In this document: one piece after another, positions 27,334 to 36,692 of the stretch | How positions within the stretch are numbered: the stretch's first letter is position 1 | Layout of the letters: every line of letters begins with the position of its first letter | From: Chryseobacterium artocarpi | GTDB lineage: Bacteria > Bacteroidota > Bacteroidia > Flavobacteriales > Weeksellaceae | DNA length: 64,000 bases | Assembly: GCF_001684975.1 (NCBI RefSeq) | Contig: NZ_MAYH01000023.1 | Location: 186,001 to 250,000, forward strand | Direction: 5' to 3' | Translations under genes and position numbers: made by a program | The notes under the pieces: model-generated | What the model saw: only the letters and a program-made list of their open reading frames with translations | Databases searched by the model: none | Told to the model about the DNA's origin: nothing

Positions 27334-28401
27334 ATGTTTCTCACCACTTCTGTACATTTTCTTTTTCTAGTTTTCCTGGGAATGCTATCCTTAGTACTGT
27401 TACTGATTATCGGTGTACTTATTTATGGCTTTTATCAGTACAGAGAATCTGTTCAGATCTTCAGATGGTCTGAAGTGATCAATAAAAAAATCTCGGAAGT
27501 GATTGTGTACGATGAGGAAGAAATGTCTGCGGATACTAGCTTTTCAGCGGCTTCCGGCAATCCTTTATTCAGAAACCTATTCCTTCAGAAACTGGCAGAA
27601 TCTGAGAAAAAATTTTCCGGGGCAGCACAAAATAAACTTAAAGACCTATTTCAGGAGTATGGTCTTCAGGAAGAAGCATTGAAAAAACTCAATCAAAAGA
27701 AAGAACACATCATTGCAGGAGGAATACAGGAGCTTACAGCGATGCAAGTGGAAGAAGCATTGCCAAAAATTTCTACATTTTTAGCCCATCCTTCAGCTCA
27801 GGTGTATCAGGAGGCACAGTATGCGATGGTAAATTTTAAAGGATTCGAAGGTCTTCATTTCCTGAACAGTATTTCCTCCAGAATATCAGAATGGCAGCAG
27901 CTTCGTCTGCTTATTTCGATCACCCGCATTCCTGAGAACTCAGAGGACAGTATTAAAAGTTGGATGGAAAGTTCTAATGATTCCGTAGTCATTTTTACCC
28001 TTAAACTTTTAAGAAAATTCCAGATATTATCTCTGTATCCTGTAGTAACTGATTTATTGGATCATCCTGCTGTTGACGTAAGAGTACAAGCAGTACAAAC
28101 TTTATTATCATTGGAAAATTCTTCCACCATTGAACATCTTATGGGAATATATTCAGATCAACCGGTTGAAGTGCAGAAAGAGATGCTGAAAGTCATGAAA
28201 AAGTCAAAAGACCAATGCAGTACAGATTTTCTGAAAAATCAATTATTGAACAATGGTGATTCAGGGATAAAAGTTCATGCTGCAGAAGCTTTGTGTGCTT
28301 TGAACCAACAAAAATACCTGACAGAAGTATCTCAAAAAGAAACCTCTTCTGAAGAACTCATTCAAATTATTAAATACGCATTACAGGAAAAAGTATGTTA
28401 G
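27334..28401 (+). CDS. Membrane-anchored HEAT-repeat protein
   Basis: A 355-residue protein with one N-terminal membrane helix (about 8-35) and a cytoplasmic alpha-helical solenoid; HEAT-like repeats are clear from about residue 135 onwards (EEALPKISTFLAHPSAQVYQEAQYAM, TDLLDHPAVDVRVQAVQTLLS, IKVHAAEALCALN, each given in part). Such proteins are scaffolds. Its gene overlaps the GT2 synthase gene by 7 bp, implying coupled translation and a physical complex. It probably links the receiver to the synthase (inference). Confidence 0.82.
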   Translation: MFLTTSVHFLFLVFLGMLSLVLLLIIGVLIYGFYQYRESVQIFRWSEVINKKISEVIVYDEEEMSADTSFSAASGNPLFRNLFLQKLAESEKKFSGAAQNKLKDLFQEYGLQEEALKKLNQKKEHIIAGGIQELTAMQVEEALPKISTFLAHPSAQVYQEAQYAMVNFKGFEGLHFLNSISSRISEWQQLRLLISITRIPENSEDSIKSWMESSNDSVVIFTLKLLRKFQILSLYPVVTDLLDHPAVDVRVQAVQTLLSLENSSTIEHLMGIYSDQPVEVQKEMLKVMKKSKDQCSTDFLKNQLLNNGDSGIKVHAAEALCALNQQKYLTEVSQKETSSEELIQIIKYALQEKVC

Positions 28402-31400
28402 AATTCTCACACATCATCTATGAAGTTGTTATCTGGCTGTTTTTGGTTTACGGAACAGCAGTAACTCTTATCTATGGCTGGATAGGAATTTATGCGCTTG
28501 GTGCTGTATTGCGTTATAAAAAAGAAAATACATTTACAGATTACAGCATCATTGCGGCAAATCCCAATGCGCCGGTATTCAGCGTTATTGCTCCGGCATA
28601 TAATGAAGGAATGACCATTGTGGAAAATGTACGCTCCCTCTTATCCCTTTACTATCATAACCTGGAAATTATCATTGTGAATGACGGAAGTAAGGATGAT
28701 TCTATTCAGAAGCTGATCGAAGCATACGAACTTGAGTCTGTAGCTTATTTTATTCAGGGAAAAATAGAAACCAATGCGGTAAGAGGAGTTTATAAAAGTA
28801 AAAATCCGGCGTTTAAAAAACTGATTGTTGTTGATAAAGAAAATGGAGGAAAGGCAGATGCTTTAAATGTCGGTGTCAATATTTCTTCCGGTGAATATCT
28901 GGTCTGCATTGATGTTGACTGTATTCTTGAGCAGGATTCGATTTTAAAACTAGCAAAACCAATGCTGGAACAAACCGACAAAAAGTTCATTGCATGCGGT
29001 GGAGTCATTCGTCTGGCTAACAATTGTGTCATCGAAAATGGAAAAATTGTAAGTGTCAATATGCCGAAAACTCTTTTGGGAAGAACACAGGCATTGGAGT
29101 ATATAAGAGCTTTTGTATTGGGGCGTATGGCATGGTCCAGAGCTTCAGGATTGATTCTCATCTCCGGTGCTTTCGGAGTATTTGACAGAAAAATTGTACT
29201 GGCATGCGGCGGTTATGATAAAAACACAGTGGGAGAGGACATGGAGCTGGTGGTAAGAATGAGAAAGTATATGGAGGAAAAAAATGAACCTTATGAAGTA
29301 CTCACCATTCCGGATCCTCTATGCTGGACTGAAGTTCCCGAATCCAAAGATATTCTCAGAAAACAAAGAAACAGATGGATGCGCGGTACCATGGAAACCC
29401 TATGGAAACACCGCAAAATGATGTTCAATCCGAAGTATAAAAAACTGGGAATGATCAGTCTTCCCTATTGGTTCTTTTTCGAATTTCTGGGTCCGCTTAT
29501 CGAATTTTCAGGATATATTATCTTTATCATCTTTTTAGTTCTGGGAATTATCAACTGGCCGTTCTTTATGGTACTGTTTGCCCTCGTTATTTCAATGGGA
29601 TTCCTCTATTCTATTTACGCAATACTGGTGGATCTGGTAAGTCATCAGGTGTATACCAAAAGAAAAGACTTTCTTAAATTAATTTTTACAGCTTTTTCCG
29701 AGCCTTTTTATTTTCATCCAATTGTGGTAAAAGCAGGGGTTAATGGGTTTATAGATTATTTCAAAAAATCCCACGGCTGGGGCGAAATGACAAGACAGGG
29801 TTTTAATCAAAGCACACAACATTTGCCTCTGAAAGAAAGAATATACGCTATACTTCAGGCAGGGCTCAAAAAGTGGGGAATGTTGGCGTTGGTGTTCTTT
29901 GCCTTATTTTTAATAGGAGTCATCGCAGAATCATTACGGTATCAATATACCTTTCCTAAATTTGAAACATCAGCCATTATTGGTCATCTTTTCTTTGAAA
30001 ATATTGTATTTGCACTTCAACTGACATTCTGGGTTGGAATTTTATATCTGATCATTAATTTTATCAAAGAAGGCTGGGCAAGAATCCTGGGAATGCTAAC
30101 CCTGGTGATTGTAGCAGTTACTCAATATATTTTATTCCTTTATTTTTCTGAAAGCCGTAACGTACTTGGGGCGGACATTTTATACTACAGTAAAGAGGAG
30201 ATGAAGCAGATTTTGCAGGCAAGTGGAATGCTTAATTTTAAAAACTTTGCTTTACTGGGGATTTTAATAACAGGTTCACTTGTTCCGTTATGGATTGCAG
30301 GTAAAACAGCTTTAAAATCAATCTATCCGGCAATAGTACTATTCATTTTTGGTTTGGCAGCATTCTTTATTCCTTCCAATATAATAGGAGGGAAAGCTCT
30401 GAGTTCTGAGAGTGAATTTAAGCAAAATGCTTCAAAAAGTAAATGGGCTTATTTCTTTAAATCCAATGAAGACAATTTCATAAGTGATCACCCGGAACTG
30501 AATGACCTGCTGAGTGGGAACGATGATTTTACTGCCAATGCAGAAATGATCGATAAAAACTTTCCGTTCTGGAGAAAAGAAAATACCTCGGATTTCCTGG
30601 GATCTTATATGAATACATCAGAAAAGGTTCCTAATCTTGTTTTTCTTGTGATGGAAGGTTTCGGACATGCCTACACATCTCCGAAAGGATATATCGGTAA
30701 TTTTACCCCTTATCTTGATTCTTTATCCAATAAAGGGTTGTATTGGGAAAACAGTTTAAGCTCAGCAGGAAGAACATTTGGAGCATTGCCATCATTAACA
30801 GGATCACTTCCTTTCGGAAAGAACGGCTTCCTTGAAATAGAAAAAACACCGGAGAATTTCAACCTTTATAATATTCTGAAGGCGAATGGTTTTGAAACAG
30901 GATTTTATTACGGAGGTCATGTATCATTTGACCGCTATCGTGAGTTTCTGAAATATAGTGGGGTAGATCATATTGTAGATGAAGCTTCCTTCAGTAGTCC
31001 TTACCGTAAGCTTCCAGCCAACAACGGAGAAAGCTGGGGATATGAAGATCAGGCTGTTTTCAGTAAAATGCTGCAGCAGCAAAAACCACAGAATCAGCCG
31101 TATTTCAATATGATACTTACGCTTTCAACACACAATCCTTTTTTAATAAACAATAAGGATTATTATGAAAAGCTGTACAACCAAAGACTTAACTCCGGGA
31201 TTTTAACTCCGGAACAGAAAAAATGGGCAATTGCTCAAAAAGATCAACTCATCTCGGTATTGAATGCTGATGATGCTATAAAAGGATTTTTTGAAAATTA
31301 CAGCAAACGTCCGGATTTCAAAAATACCATTTTCGTTATTACAGGAGATCACAGTATGCCTGAAATTACCTTAGAATCTAAAATTGACAGGTTCCATGTG

Positions 31401-31832
31401 CCCTTATTAATTTATTCACCCTTATTAAAAGAATCAAAACGTTTTCACAAAACAGTAAGTCATTTTGATATTGCGCCTTCTATTTTAGCGTACTACAGAA
31501 ATAATTATAAAATTACTACCCCTTCTACGGTAACATGGGTTGGGAGAGGTTTCTTAGCAGATTCTGAAATCAGTAATGCGGGAATCCCTATGATGCAAAG
31601 TAAAAACCAGCTTATTGATTTTGTCTCTGAGAAGTATTATATTCATGACGGACAGCTTTTCACGCTTAAAGACATGCAGGAAGATGCTTCTAATGATGCT
31701 TCAGCCATGAGTAAAATCAACGGCAGGTTCAATCAGTATAAAAGCATGAATGCTCAGTTTTATTCCACGAAAAAACTAATGCCGGATTCAGTAATGATCA
31801 ATTTTAAGAAAAAAACAAAGTCAAAGTTTTAA
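28395..31832 (+). CDS. Processive GT2 synthase fused to an LtaS/sulfatase-like domain
   Basis: A 1145-residue membrane protein. The N-terminal half is a processive GT2 (cellulose/chitin synthase type): helix about 9-40, D97 (VNDGSK), DxD 173-175 (CIDVDC), E281-D282, and Q324-R-N-R-W328, followed by membrane helices (355-430 and several between 490 and 685). The C-terminal 400 residues form an alkaline-phosphatase-superfamily domain like LTA synthase: E754 (VMEGFGH), candidate nucleophile T794 (AGRTFGALPS), and D985-H986 (TGDHSMP). A GT2 plus LtaS-type fusion could polymerise a glycan and decorate it with a phospho-alcohol group. Product and donor are unknown. It ends 4 bp inside the converging yaiO-like gene. 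Confidence 0.88.
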   Translation: MLEFSHIIYEVVIWLFLVYGTAVTLIYGWIGIYALGAVLRYKKENTFTDYSIIAANPNAPVFSVIAPAYNEGMTIVENVRSLLSLYYHNLEIIIVNDGSKDDSIQKLIEAYELESVAYFIQGKIETNAVRGVYKSKNPAFKKLIVVDKENGGKADALNVGVNISSGEYLVCIDVDCILEQDSILKLAKPMLEQTDKKFIACGGVIRLANNCVIENGKIVSVNMPKTLLGRTQALEYIRAFVLGRMAWSRASGLILISGAFGVFDRKIVLACGGYDKNTVGEDMELVVRMRKYMEEKNEPYEVLTIPDPLCWTEVPESKDILRKQRNRWMRGTMETLWKHRKMMFNPKYKKLGMISLPYWFFFEFLGPLIEFSGYIIFIIFLVLGIINWPFFMVLFALVISMGFLYSIYAILVDLVSHQVYTKRKDFLKLIFTAFSEPFYFHPIVVKAGVNGFIDYFKKSHGWGEMTRQGFNQSTQHLPLKERIYAILQAGLKKWGMLALVFFALFLIGVIAESLRYQYTFPKFETSAIIGHLFFENIVFALQLTFWVGILYLIINFIKEGWARILGMLTLVIVAVTQYILFLYFSESRNVLGADILYYSKEEMKQILQASGMLNFKNFALLGILITGSLVPLWIAGKTALKSIYPAIVLFIFGLAAFFIPSNIIGGKALSSESEFKQNASKSKWAYFFKSNEDNFISDHPELNDLLSGNDDFTANAEMIDKNFPFWRKENTSDFLGSYMNTSEKVPNLVFLVMEGFGHAYTSPKGYIGNFTPYLDSLSNKGLYWENSLSSAGRTFGALPSLTGSLPFGKNGFLEIEKTPENFNLYNILKANGFETGFYYGGHVSFDRYREFLKYSGVDHIVDEASFSSPYRKLPANNGESWGYEDQAVFSKMLQQQKPQNQPYFNMILTLSTHNPFLINNKDYYEKLYNQRLNSGILTPEQKKWAIAQKDQLISVLNADDAIKGFFENYSKRPDFKNTIFVITGDHSMPEITLESKIDRFHVPLLIYSPLLKESKRFHKTVSHFDIAPSILAYYRNNYKITTPSTVTWVGRGFLADSEISNAGIPMMQSKNQLIDFVSEKYYIHDGQLFTLKDMQEDASNDASAMSKINGRFNQYKSMNAQFYSTKKLMPDSVMINFKKKTKSKF

Positions 31833-33064
31833 AACTTTCGGGTATAGCCTAAAGTAACATCAAACTGATTTCCTTTCTCACCCGGACGGAATTCCTGATT
31901 GTAATACATTGTTCCCACGGAAAAAAGATTGACGGAACGATAAGAAAAATTATACTCAGCACCTACTTTAAAGGTTTTAAGCTTGAAAGTTTCATTTCCC
32001 AGAAGGTTATTTCGGAATTCTTCCGGGCTTATCCCGGTTCCGATCTGAAAAGCAAAATAGTCCTGAGCTCCTTTAGTATAATAACGAACCGTTCCTGTAT
32101 AAGAATGGGAAATGTTTTTGCTGTCAGGCGTTATATAAGTACGAAGATTGAACCAGAAATTTTTATAATACTTTCCTACAGCAGCAGTATACATCCAGAT
32201 ATTATTGCTGAAGTGAAGCTGACGGTAGCCTAATTCTGCCTCAAAACTGTGAGGAAGATTGGCATTCAGGGAAACTCCGGTGCGGTATTTCGGAAACAGA
32301 CCTACATCATCAGAATACCCTCCACCTACATATAGATAGAACATTTTGGAAAGTCTTGGATACGCTTCCAGCTCAATCTGTGTACCGCTTTGTGCAAACT
32401 TGTTCGCATAGTTACCACGAAGAATTACAGAACCAATAGGAGTAATCCTTTTGTAGCTTACCCCTACGATATGCCAGTCATTATCAAACTGTTTGTCAAA
32501 ATGGGAATAATTGTAAATAATTCCAACAGCATTTTTAGAAGACAAATCCTTGATCCTTACTGCAAGAGCCCTTGCTTCTGTGTTTTTGGGATGAATAGAT
32601 AAAAGAGTTGTTACTGCTTTGTCAGCTTCCTCATAGCTATCCATTCCAAAATATACTTTTGCCTTTAGCAGTAGCAAAGCCTCCGATTTAGAATGATAGG
32701 AAAGCCCTTTATCTATAATTTCGATAGCCTTTTTATTCTGATCATTCCAGTATTCCAATGAAGCATACGCCAGAAAATAATCTTCATCCTGAACATCTCT
32801 TTTTGCGAGTTCTTCAAACACGGTTCTTGCTGCAGGCAGATCCTTATTCCAGGTATATAGCCTTCCGAGAAAAACTGATATATCGGTATAATTGGGAGCT
32901 TTTTCCAATGCCTCTTTTGCCAGTGCAATAGATGTAATATAATCTTTCTGCTCGAAAGCCGTGGTACGGGCTTTAACAAACAATTCATCAGCAGTAAGAT
33001 TCTGCTGGCTATACATAGTAAGTGGAAAAAGTAATACTAATAAAAAGGTAGGATATCTTTTCAT
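31829..33064 (-). CDS. YaiO-family outer-membrane beta-barrel with TPR domain
   Basis: A 411-residue protein with a signal peptide (cleavage near residue 19, YSQ before QNLT), a periplasmic TPR region (about 25-165, EALEKAPNYTDISVFLGRLYTWNKD in two overlapping helices) and a C-terminal antiparallel barrel (about 175-411) with alternating strands, ending in GYTRKF with terminal F, as outer-membrane proteins do. YaiO proteins are often encoded beside GT2 synthases and are thought to help polysaccharide leave the cell. It converges on the GT2-LtaS fusion, overlapping by 4 bp, so the pair forms an export module. Confidence 0.87.
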   Translation of the reverse strand: MKRYPTFLLVLLFPLTMYSQQNLTADELFVKARTTAFEQKDYITSIALAKEALEKAPNYTDISVFLGRLYTWNKDLPAARTVFEELAKRDVQDEDYFLAYASLEYWNDQNKKAIEIIDKGLSYHSKSEALLLLKAKVYFGMDSYEEADKAVTTLLSIHPKNTEARALAVRIKDLSSKNAVGIIYNYSHFDKQFDNDWHIVGVSYKRITPIGSVILRGNYANKFAQSGTQIELEAYPRLSKMFYLYVGGGYSDDVGLFPKYRTGVSLNANLPHSFEAELGYRQLHFSNNIWMYTAAVGKYYKNFWFNLRTYITPDSKNISHSYTGTVRYYTKGAQDYFAFQIGTGISPEEFRNNLLGNETFKLKTFKVGAEYNFSYRSVNLFSVGTMYYNQEFRPGEKGNQFDVTLGYTRKF

Positions 33065-33099
33065 CGAGGTTTATTATTAATGAACTGCATCTAGCATCA

Positions 33100-33107
33100 C
33101 AAATATA
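33100..33107 (-). promoter_or_regulatory. Possible -7 element of the yaiO-like gene
   Basis: On the minus strand TATATTTG matches TAnnTTTG, about 36 bp before the start at 33064. No TTG at the right spacing was found. Confidence 0.45.
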
Positions 33108-33280
33108 TTGAACTTTTACCTCACTACCCAGAGATTATTCATTAAAAAATATCTTTTTAAGATTATTATTATATAAAAAATAGATAAGAGGTATTTATAA
33201 TGAAATTTTTTGATAAAAAGTTAGAAATCTATGTTAAAGTAGTTCTTGATCCGCGAATATATTCGCTTTGTAAGCCTAAA

Positions 33281-33340
33281 TACCATTACTAAATCACTGC
33301 CTTGATTTTACAATACCTTATAAACCTTTATTTAATAATT
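33281..33340 (+). repeat. Intergenic repeat, copy A
   Basis: About 60 bp matching 52765-52824 at most positions. It has two small dyads: AAATCA-CTGCCT-TGATTT and TTTACAA-TACC-TTATAAA (one mismatch). A terminator follows 15 bp later at 33356, so the copy could be the end of a short RNA (inference). Confidence 0.7.
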
Positions 33341-33355
33341 TTTTTTAGAGTAAGC

Positions 33356-33393
33356 CCTGGTTTTATATTATATATAAAACCAGGCATTTTTAA
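33356..33393 (+). terminator. Strong terminator in the yaiO-marR spacer
   Basis: CCTGGTTTTATAT and ATATAAAACCAGG form a perfect 13-bp stem with a TAT loop, followed by CATTTTT. No plus-strand gene ends nearby, so it either stops an unannotated short transcript or insulates the downstream operon. Confidence 0.85.
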
Positions 33394-33583
33394 TATGGCT
33401 CTAGAATAAAATAAATTTAAGGTTATTAATATACTTCTTTTAATATATTAACGATTCTTATGACCTGTCTGTAGAAAGACGGATTTTTTATTTTTCTTAT
33501 TGTAAATGAACGGATTAAAAATTTAATTAATTCTTGGATATAAAATAAAGTAAATCAAAAGTATATTTATAAACTTTAATAAG

Positions 33584-33597
33584 TATATTTGTATACT
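33584..33597 (+). promoter_or_regulatory. Promoter/operator box of the first marR-like gene
   Basis: GTATATTTGTATAC (33583-33596) is a near-palindrome (GTATA / TATAC) containing the -7 match TATATTTG (33584-33591). The second marR-like gene has GTATTTTTGTAAAC at the same distance from its start, and the photolyase gene has GTATATTTGTAT. Autoregulation is likely. Confidence 0.6.
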
Positions 33598-33609
33598 AAT
33601 TTGATTGAT

Positions 33610-34263
33610 GTGAATTTTGATCTTCTAAAATCAATGGTTGACCTCGTTCAGCAATTTATAGAGCAGAATGAAGGAAAATGTATATATAGCAACGATCTGC
33701 AGGGGTTTACAGAATGGCTAAATGTTTCACATAAGAATGATTCTATAGAAGAACCTGATTGGTTCGGAAAAGAATTAGGAAGAAGCTCTGATAGTATCAT
33801 CAATACTTTATTGATAAGAATGGGGAGGTATGCAAAAATCTACTCCCGGTCAATTGGTAATTCCGTTTTTTCAAGCCAAGATGATTTTATTTATCTGATA
33901 AGCCTGAAAACCATGGGAGCTATGACAAAAATGGAGCTCATAAGACATAATGTAACTGAGAAGTCTTCAGGTATGTTGATTATTAACCGTTTAATCCGTA
34001 ATGGCTGGGCTGAGCAGACTATTTGTTTAAAAGATAAAAGAAAGAAATATATTCAGATAACTGAGAACGGGCTAATTGTACTGGAGCAGCACAGAGAGGA
34101 GATCCGTAAAGCTTCAAGAGTGGTAGTGGGAAATCTGAACCCCTCTGAACAAATGCTGCTCATCGCTATACTCTCTAAACTGGATGAATTTCATGATTCT
34201 TTTTATCGGTTGCATATGAATTCTAATGATTTGTTGGATGTTGTGTTTAAAAAATTGAATTAA
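33610..34263 (+). CDS. MarR-family regulator at the head of the carotenoid operon
   Basis: I choose the GTG at 33610 (MNFDLLKSMVDL, 217 residues): the earlier TTG at 33589 lies inside the promoter box, and alignment with the paralogue at 51022 (MNYTLIKDYIDL) starts at the same place. The winged HTH lies around residues 100-165 (TMGAMTKMELIRHNVTEKS and DKRKKYIQIT). It is 43 bp upstream of crtI on the same strand, so it probably controls pigment synthesis. The paralogue, about 17 kb away, follows photolyase and ferrochelatase. The ligand is unknown. Confidence 0.88.
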   Translation: MNFDLLKSMVDLVQQFIEQNEGKCIYSNDLQGFTEWLNVSHKNDSIEEPDWFGKELGRSSDSIINTLLIRMGRYAKIYSRSIGNSVFSSQDDFIYLISLKTMGAMTKMELIRHNVTEKSSGMLIINRLIRNGWAEQTICLKDKRKKYIQITENGLIVLEQHREEIRKASRVVVGNLNPSEQMLLIAILSKLDEFHDSFYRLHMNSNDLLDVVFKKLN

Positions 34264-34306
34264 TGACACAGATAAAACTATCTGATAAACTATTAAATAA
34301 ATAACA

Positions 34307-35797
34307 ATGAATACTGGAAACGTAAGAAAGAAAATTGCTGTCATCGGTTCTGGATTTTCCGGGCTTTCTGCTGCTGCATATGCTGCAAAATCTGGAAATG
34401 AAGTACATGTATTTGAGAAGCATCAGCAGCCAGGAGGGCGGGCACGACAATTTAAGACAAAAGAAGGATATGTGTTCGATATGGGACCCAGCTGGTACTG
34501 GATGCCTGATATTATCGAAAGCTTTTTCAGTGATTTTGGCTATAAAGTGTCTGATTTCTTTAATCTTGTTTCTTTAGACCCTCAGTTTGAAATGGTTTTT
34601 TCAGAAGAAAAAATTTCAATTCCTGAAAAAAATGAAGGTATCCGTAAACTATTTGAAAAAATTGAACCCGGAGCAGCTAAAAAATATGACCAATTTATGC
34701 GTTCTGCTCAATTCAAGTATGAGGTGGGCATGAAAGACTTTGTAACAAAACCTTGTTATAACTGGCTGGAATTTGCTTCTTTAAAAATAGCTGGAAGTGC
34801 ACTGAAACTTGATCTTTTAAGTAATTTCAGAAAATACGTTTCAGGTTATTTTACTGATCCCAAACTAAAATCTCTGATGGAATTTCCGGTTATATTTCTT
34901 GGTGCTTCCCCGCAACGTATTCCGGCTCTTTACAGTTTGATGAATTACGGAGGTTATGTTTTGGGAACAAAATATCCTATGGGAGGTTTTTATCAGCTTG
35001 TTCTTGCAATGAAGGAAGTGGCACAAAGACAAGGGGTAACCTTTCATTTTAATCACGAAGTACAGGGAATCAATACAAAAAATGGAACGATATCTTCCAT
35101 AACAGTAAATGATGAAACGTATGAATTTGATGCAGTAATCGCCTCATCAGATTATTATCATACGGAAACATTACTCCCAAAATCTCTTAGAAACTACAAC
35201 AAAGTATATTGGAAAACCAGAACCTTTGCTCCCTCTTGTCTTATTTATTATCTGGGGATCAGGGGAAAAATTGCTCATTTAAAACATCATACCCTGTTCT
35301 TTGAAAATAATCTGGACAATCATATAGATTGTATTTATAAAAATAAGAAATGGCCTGCCAAACCTCTTTTTTATACCTGTAGCCCTTCTAAAACAGATCC
35401 GGAGGTAGCTCCAGAAGGTTGTGAGAATCTGTTTTTGTTATTACCTCTTGCAACTGGAATACATGATGAGGAATCCATCAGAGAAAAATATTTGATGGAA
35501 ATGCTTGAAAGAATTGAAAAGCATACCGGTGAAACTGATCTTATTTCCAGAATTGAATATAAAAGAAGCTATTGTGTAAGCGATTTTATTTCCGATTATA
35601 ATGCTTATGAGGGTAATGCCTACGGATTATCCAATACTTTATCACAGACAGCAGTTTTAAAGCCTAAGATCAAAAACAGAAAGCTCAGGAATCTTTTTTA
35701 TACTGGGCAGTTAACGGTTCCGGGACCTGGTGTTCCCCCGTCAATAATTTCCGGAAAAATTGTAGCGGGTGAAGTGAGTAAACTAAAAATAAAATAA
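34307..35797 (+). CDS. crtI: Phytoene desaturase
   Basis: A 496-residue flavoprotein with the N-terminal FAD motif G14-S-G-F-S-G19 and the dinucleotide follow-on FEKHQQPGGRARQF, then FDMGPSWYWMPD. The C-terminus has the CrtI hallmark YTGQLTVPGPGVPPSIISG. It introduces double bonds into phytoene to yield lycopene (in flavobacteria usually four steps), at the membrane. It is second in the operon, and its stop codon is one base before crtB. Confidence 0.95.
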   Translation: MNTGNVRKKIAVIGSGFSGLSAAAYAAKSGNEVHVFEKHQQPGGRARQFKTKEGYVFDMGPSWYWMPDIIESFFSDFGYKVSDFFNLVSLDPQFEMVFSEEKISIPEKNEGIRKLFEKIEPGAAKKYDQFMRSAQFKYEVGMKDFVTKPCYNWLEFASLKIAGSALKLDLLSNFRKYVSGYFTDPKLKSLMEFPVIFLGASPQRIPALYSLMNYGGYVLGTKYPMGGFYQLVLAMKEVAQRQGVTFHFNHEVQGINTKNGTISSITVNDETYEFDAVIASSDYYHTETLLPKSLRNYNKVYWKTRTFAPSCLIYYLGIRGKIAHLKHHTLFFENNLDNHIDCIYKNKKWPAKPLFYTCSPSKTDPEVAPEGCENLFLLLPLATGIHDEESIREKYLMEMLERIEKHTGETDLISRIEYKRSYCVSDFISDYNAYEGNAYGLSNTLSQTAVLKPKIKNRKLRNLFYTGQLTVPGPGVPPSIISGKIVAGEVSKLKIK

Positions 35798-35798
35798 T

Positions 35799-36635
35799 AT
35801 GAAAAAACTGTTTGATGAATTGTCTTACGAAGTCAGTAAGTACACTACGCAAAAATACAGTACCAGTTTTTCATTAGGAATACTGGCGTTGAAGCCTTCC
35901 ATCAGACCTGCAGTTTATGCTGTTTACGGGTATGTTCGTCTGGCGGATGAAATTGTAGATAGCTTTCATGGGTATGATAAAGAAAAGCTTCTGAAGAGAT
36001 TAAAGACTGAAACTTATGAGGCATTAGAAGATGGCATATCACTCAATCCTATTTTGCATTCATTTCAGGAAATAGTTCGGCAGTATGAGATTGACAGACA
36101 TCTGATTGATAAGTTTCTGCACAGCATGGAAATGGATCTTCATAAAATTGATTATAATTCCGAATTGTATAAAGAATATATCTATGGATCTGCGGAAGTG
36201 GTGGGACTGATGTGCCTGCAGATATTTACAGAAGGCAATAAACAGCAATATGAGAAGCTTAAACCGTTCGCGATGAAGTTGGGATCTGCTTTTCAAAAAG
36301 TTAATTTCTTACGGGATCTGAAGGATGATTATCAGATTTTAGGAAGGACCTACTTTCCATCTCTGAATATGTCAGTCTTTGATAATACAGTGAAAACCCG
36401 GATTGAAAAGGAGATTGATGAAGAATTCAAAGAAGCATTGCAGGGGATTAAAAAACTGCCGGGCTCATCCATTTTCGGAGTCTATCTTGCTTACAGGTAT
36501 TACCTTTCCCTTTTTGAAAAAATAAAGAAAACAAGTTCACAAAATATGCTTCAGCAAAGAATAAGAATTGCCAATTCGCAAAAGCTGCTGGTTGCATTCA
36601 AAAGCTATATCCGTTACAAATCTGCTTATTTCTAA
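35799..36635 (+). CDS. crtB: Phytoene synthase
   Basis: A 278-residue head-to-head prenyl synthase that joins two geranylgeranyl diphosphates into phytoene. The first acidic motif is D50-E-I-V-D54 (RLADEIVDSF), the second is DLKDD in FLRDLKDDYQILGRTYFP. The start TTSFSLGI-type segment (YSTSFSLGILAL) fits CrtB. It follows crtI after a single base, the tightest coupling in the operon. No GGPP synthase is in this window, so the substrate is supplied from elsewhere. Confidence 0.95.
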   Translation: MKKLFDELSYEVSKYTTQKYSTSFSLGILALKPSIRPAVYAVYGYVRLADEIVDSFHGYDKEKLLKRLKTETYEALEDGISLNPILHSFQEIVRQYEIDRHLIDKFLHSMEMDLHKIDYNSELYKEYIYGSAEVVGLMCLQIFTEGNKQQYEKLKPFAMKLGSAFQKVNFLRDLKDDYQILGRTYFPSLNMSVFDNTVKTRIEKEIDEEFKEALQGIKKLPGSSIFGVYLAYRYYLSLFEKIKKTSSQNMLQQRIRIANSQKLLVAFKSYIRYKSAYF

Positions 36636-36692
36636 CAGTAAATTCCGGGTTAAAAATGATTTTGTGTAATGTTTAACGATCAATAAAAATAA

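Noticed and set aside
31823-31838. 16-bp perfect palindrome AAAGTTTTAAAACTTT at the GT2/yaiO junction
   Set aside because: It spans two overlapping stop codons of convergent genes, has no loop and no T-run, and can be coincidental coding sequence.
33253-33266. Palindrome GCGAATATATTCGC upstream of repeat copy A
   Set aside because: Not shared with copy B and not near a promoter; isolated 14-bp dyads are expected by chance in such a long spacer.
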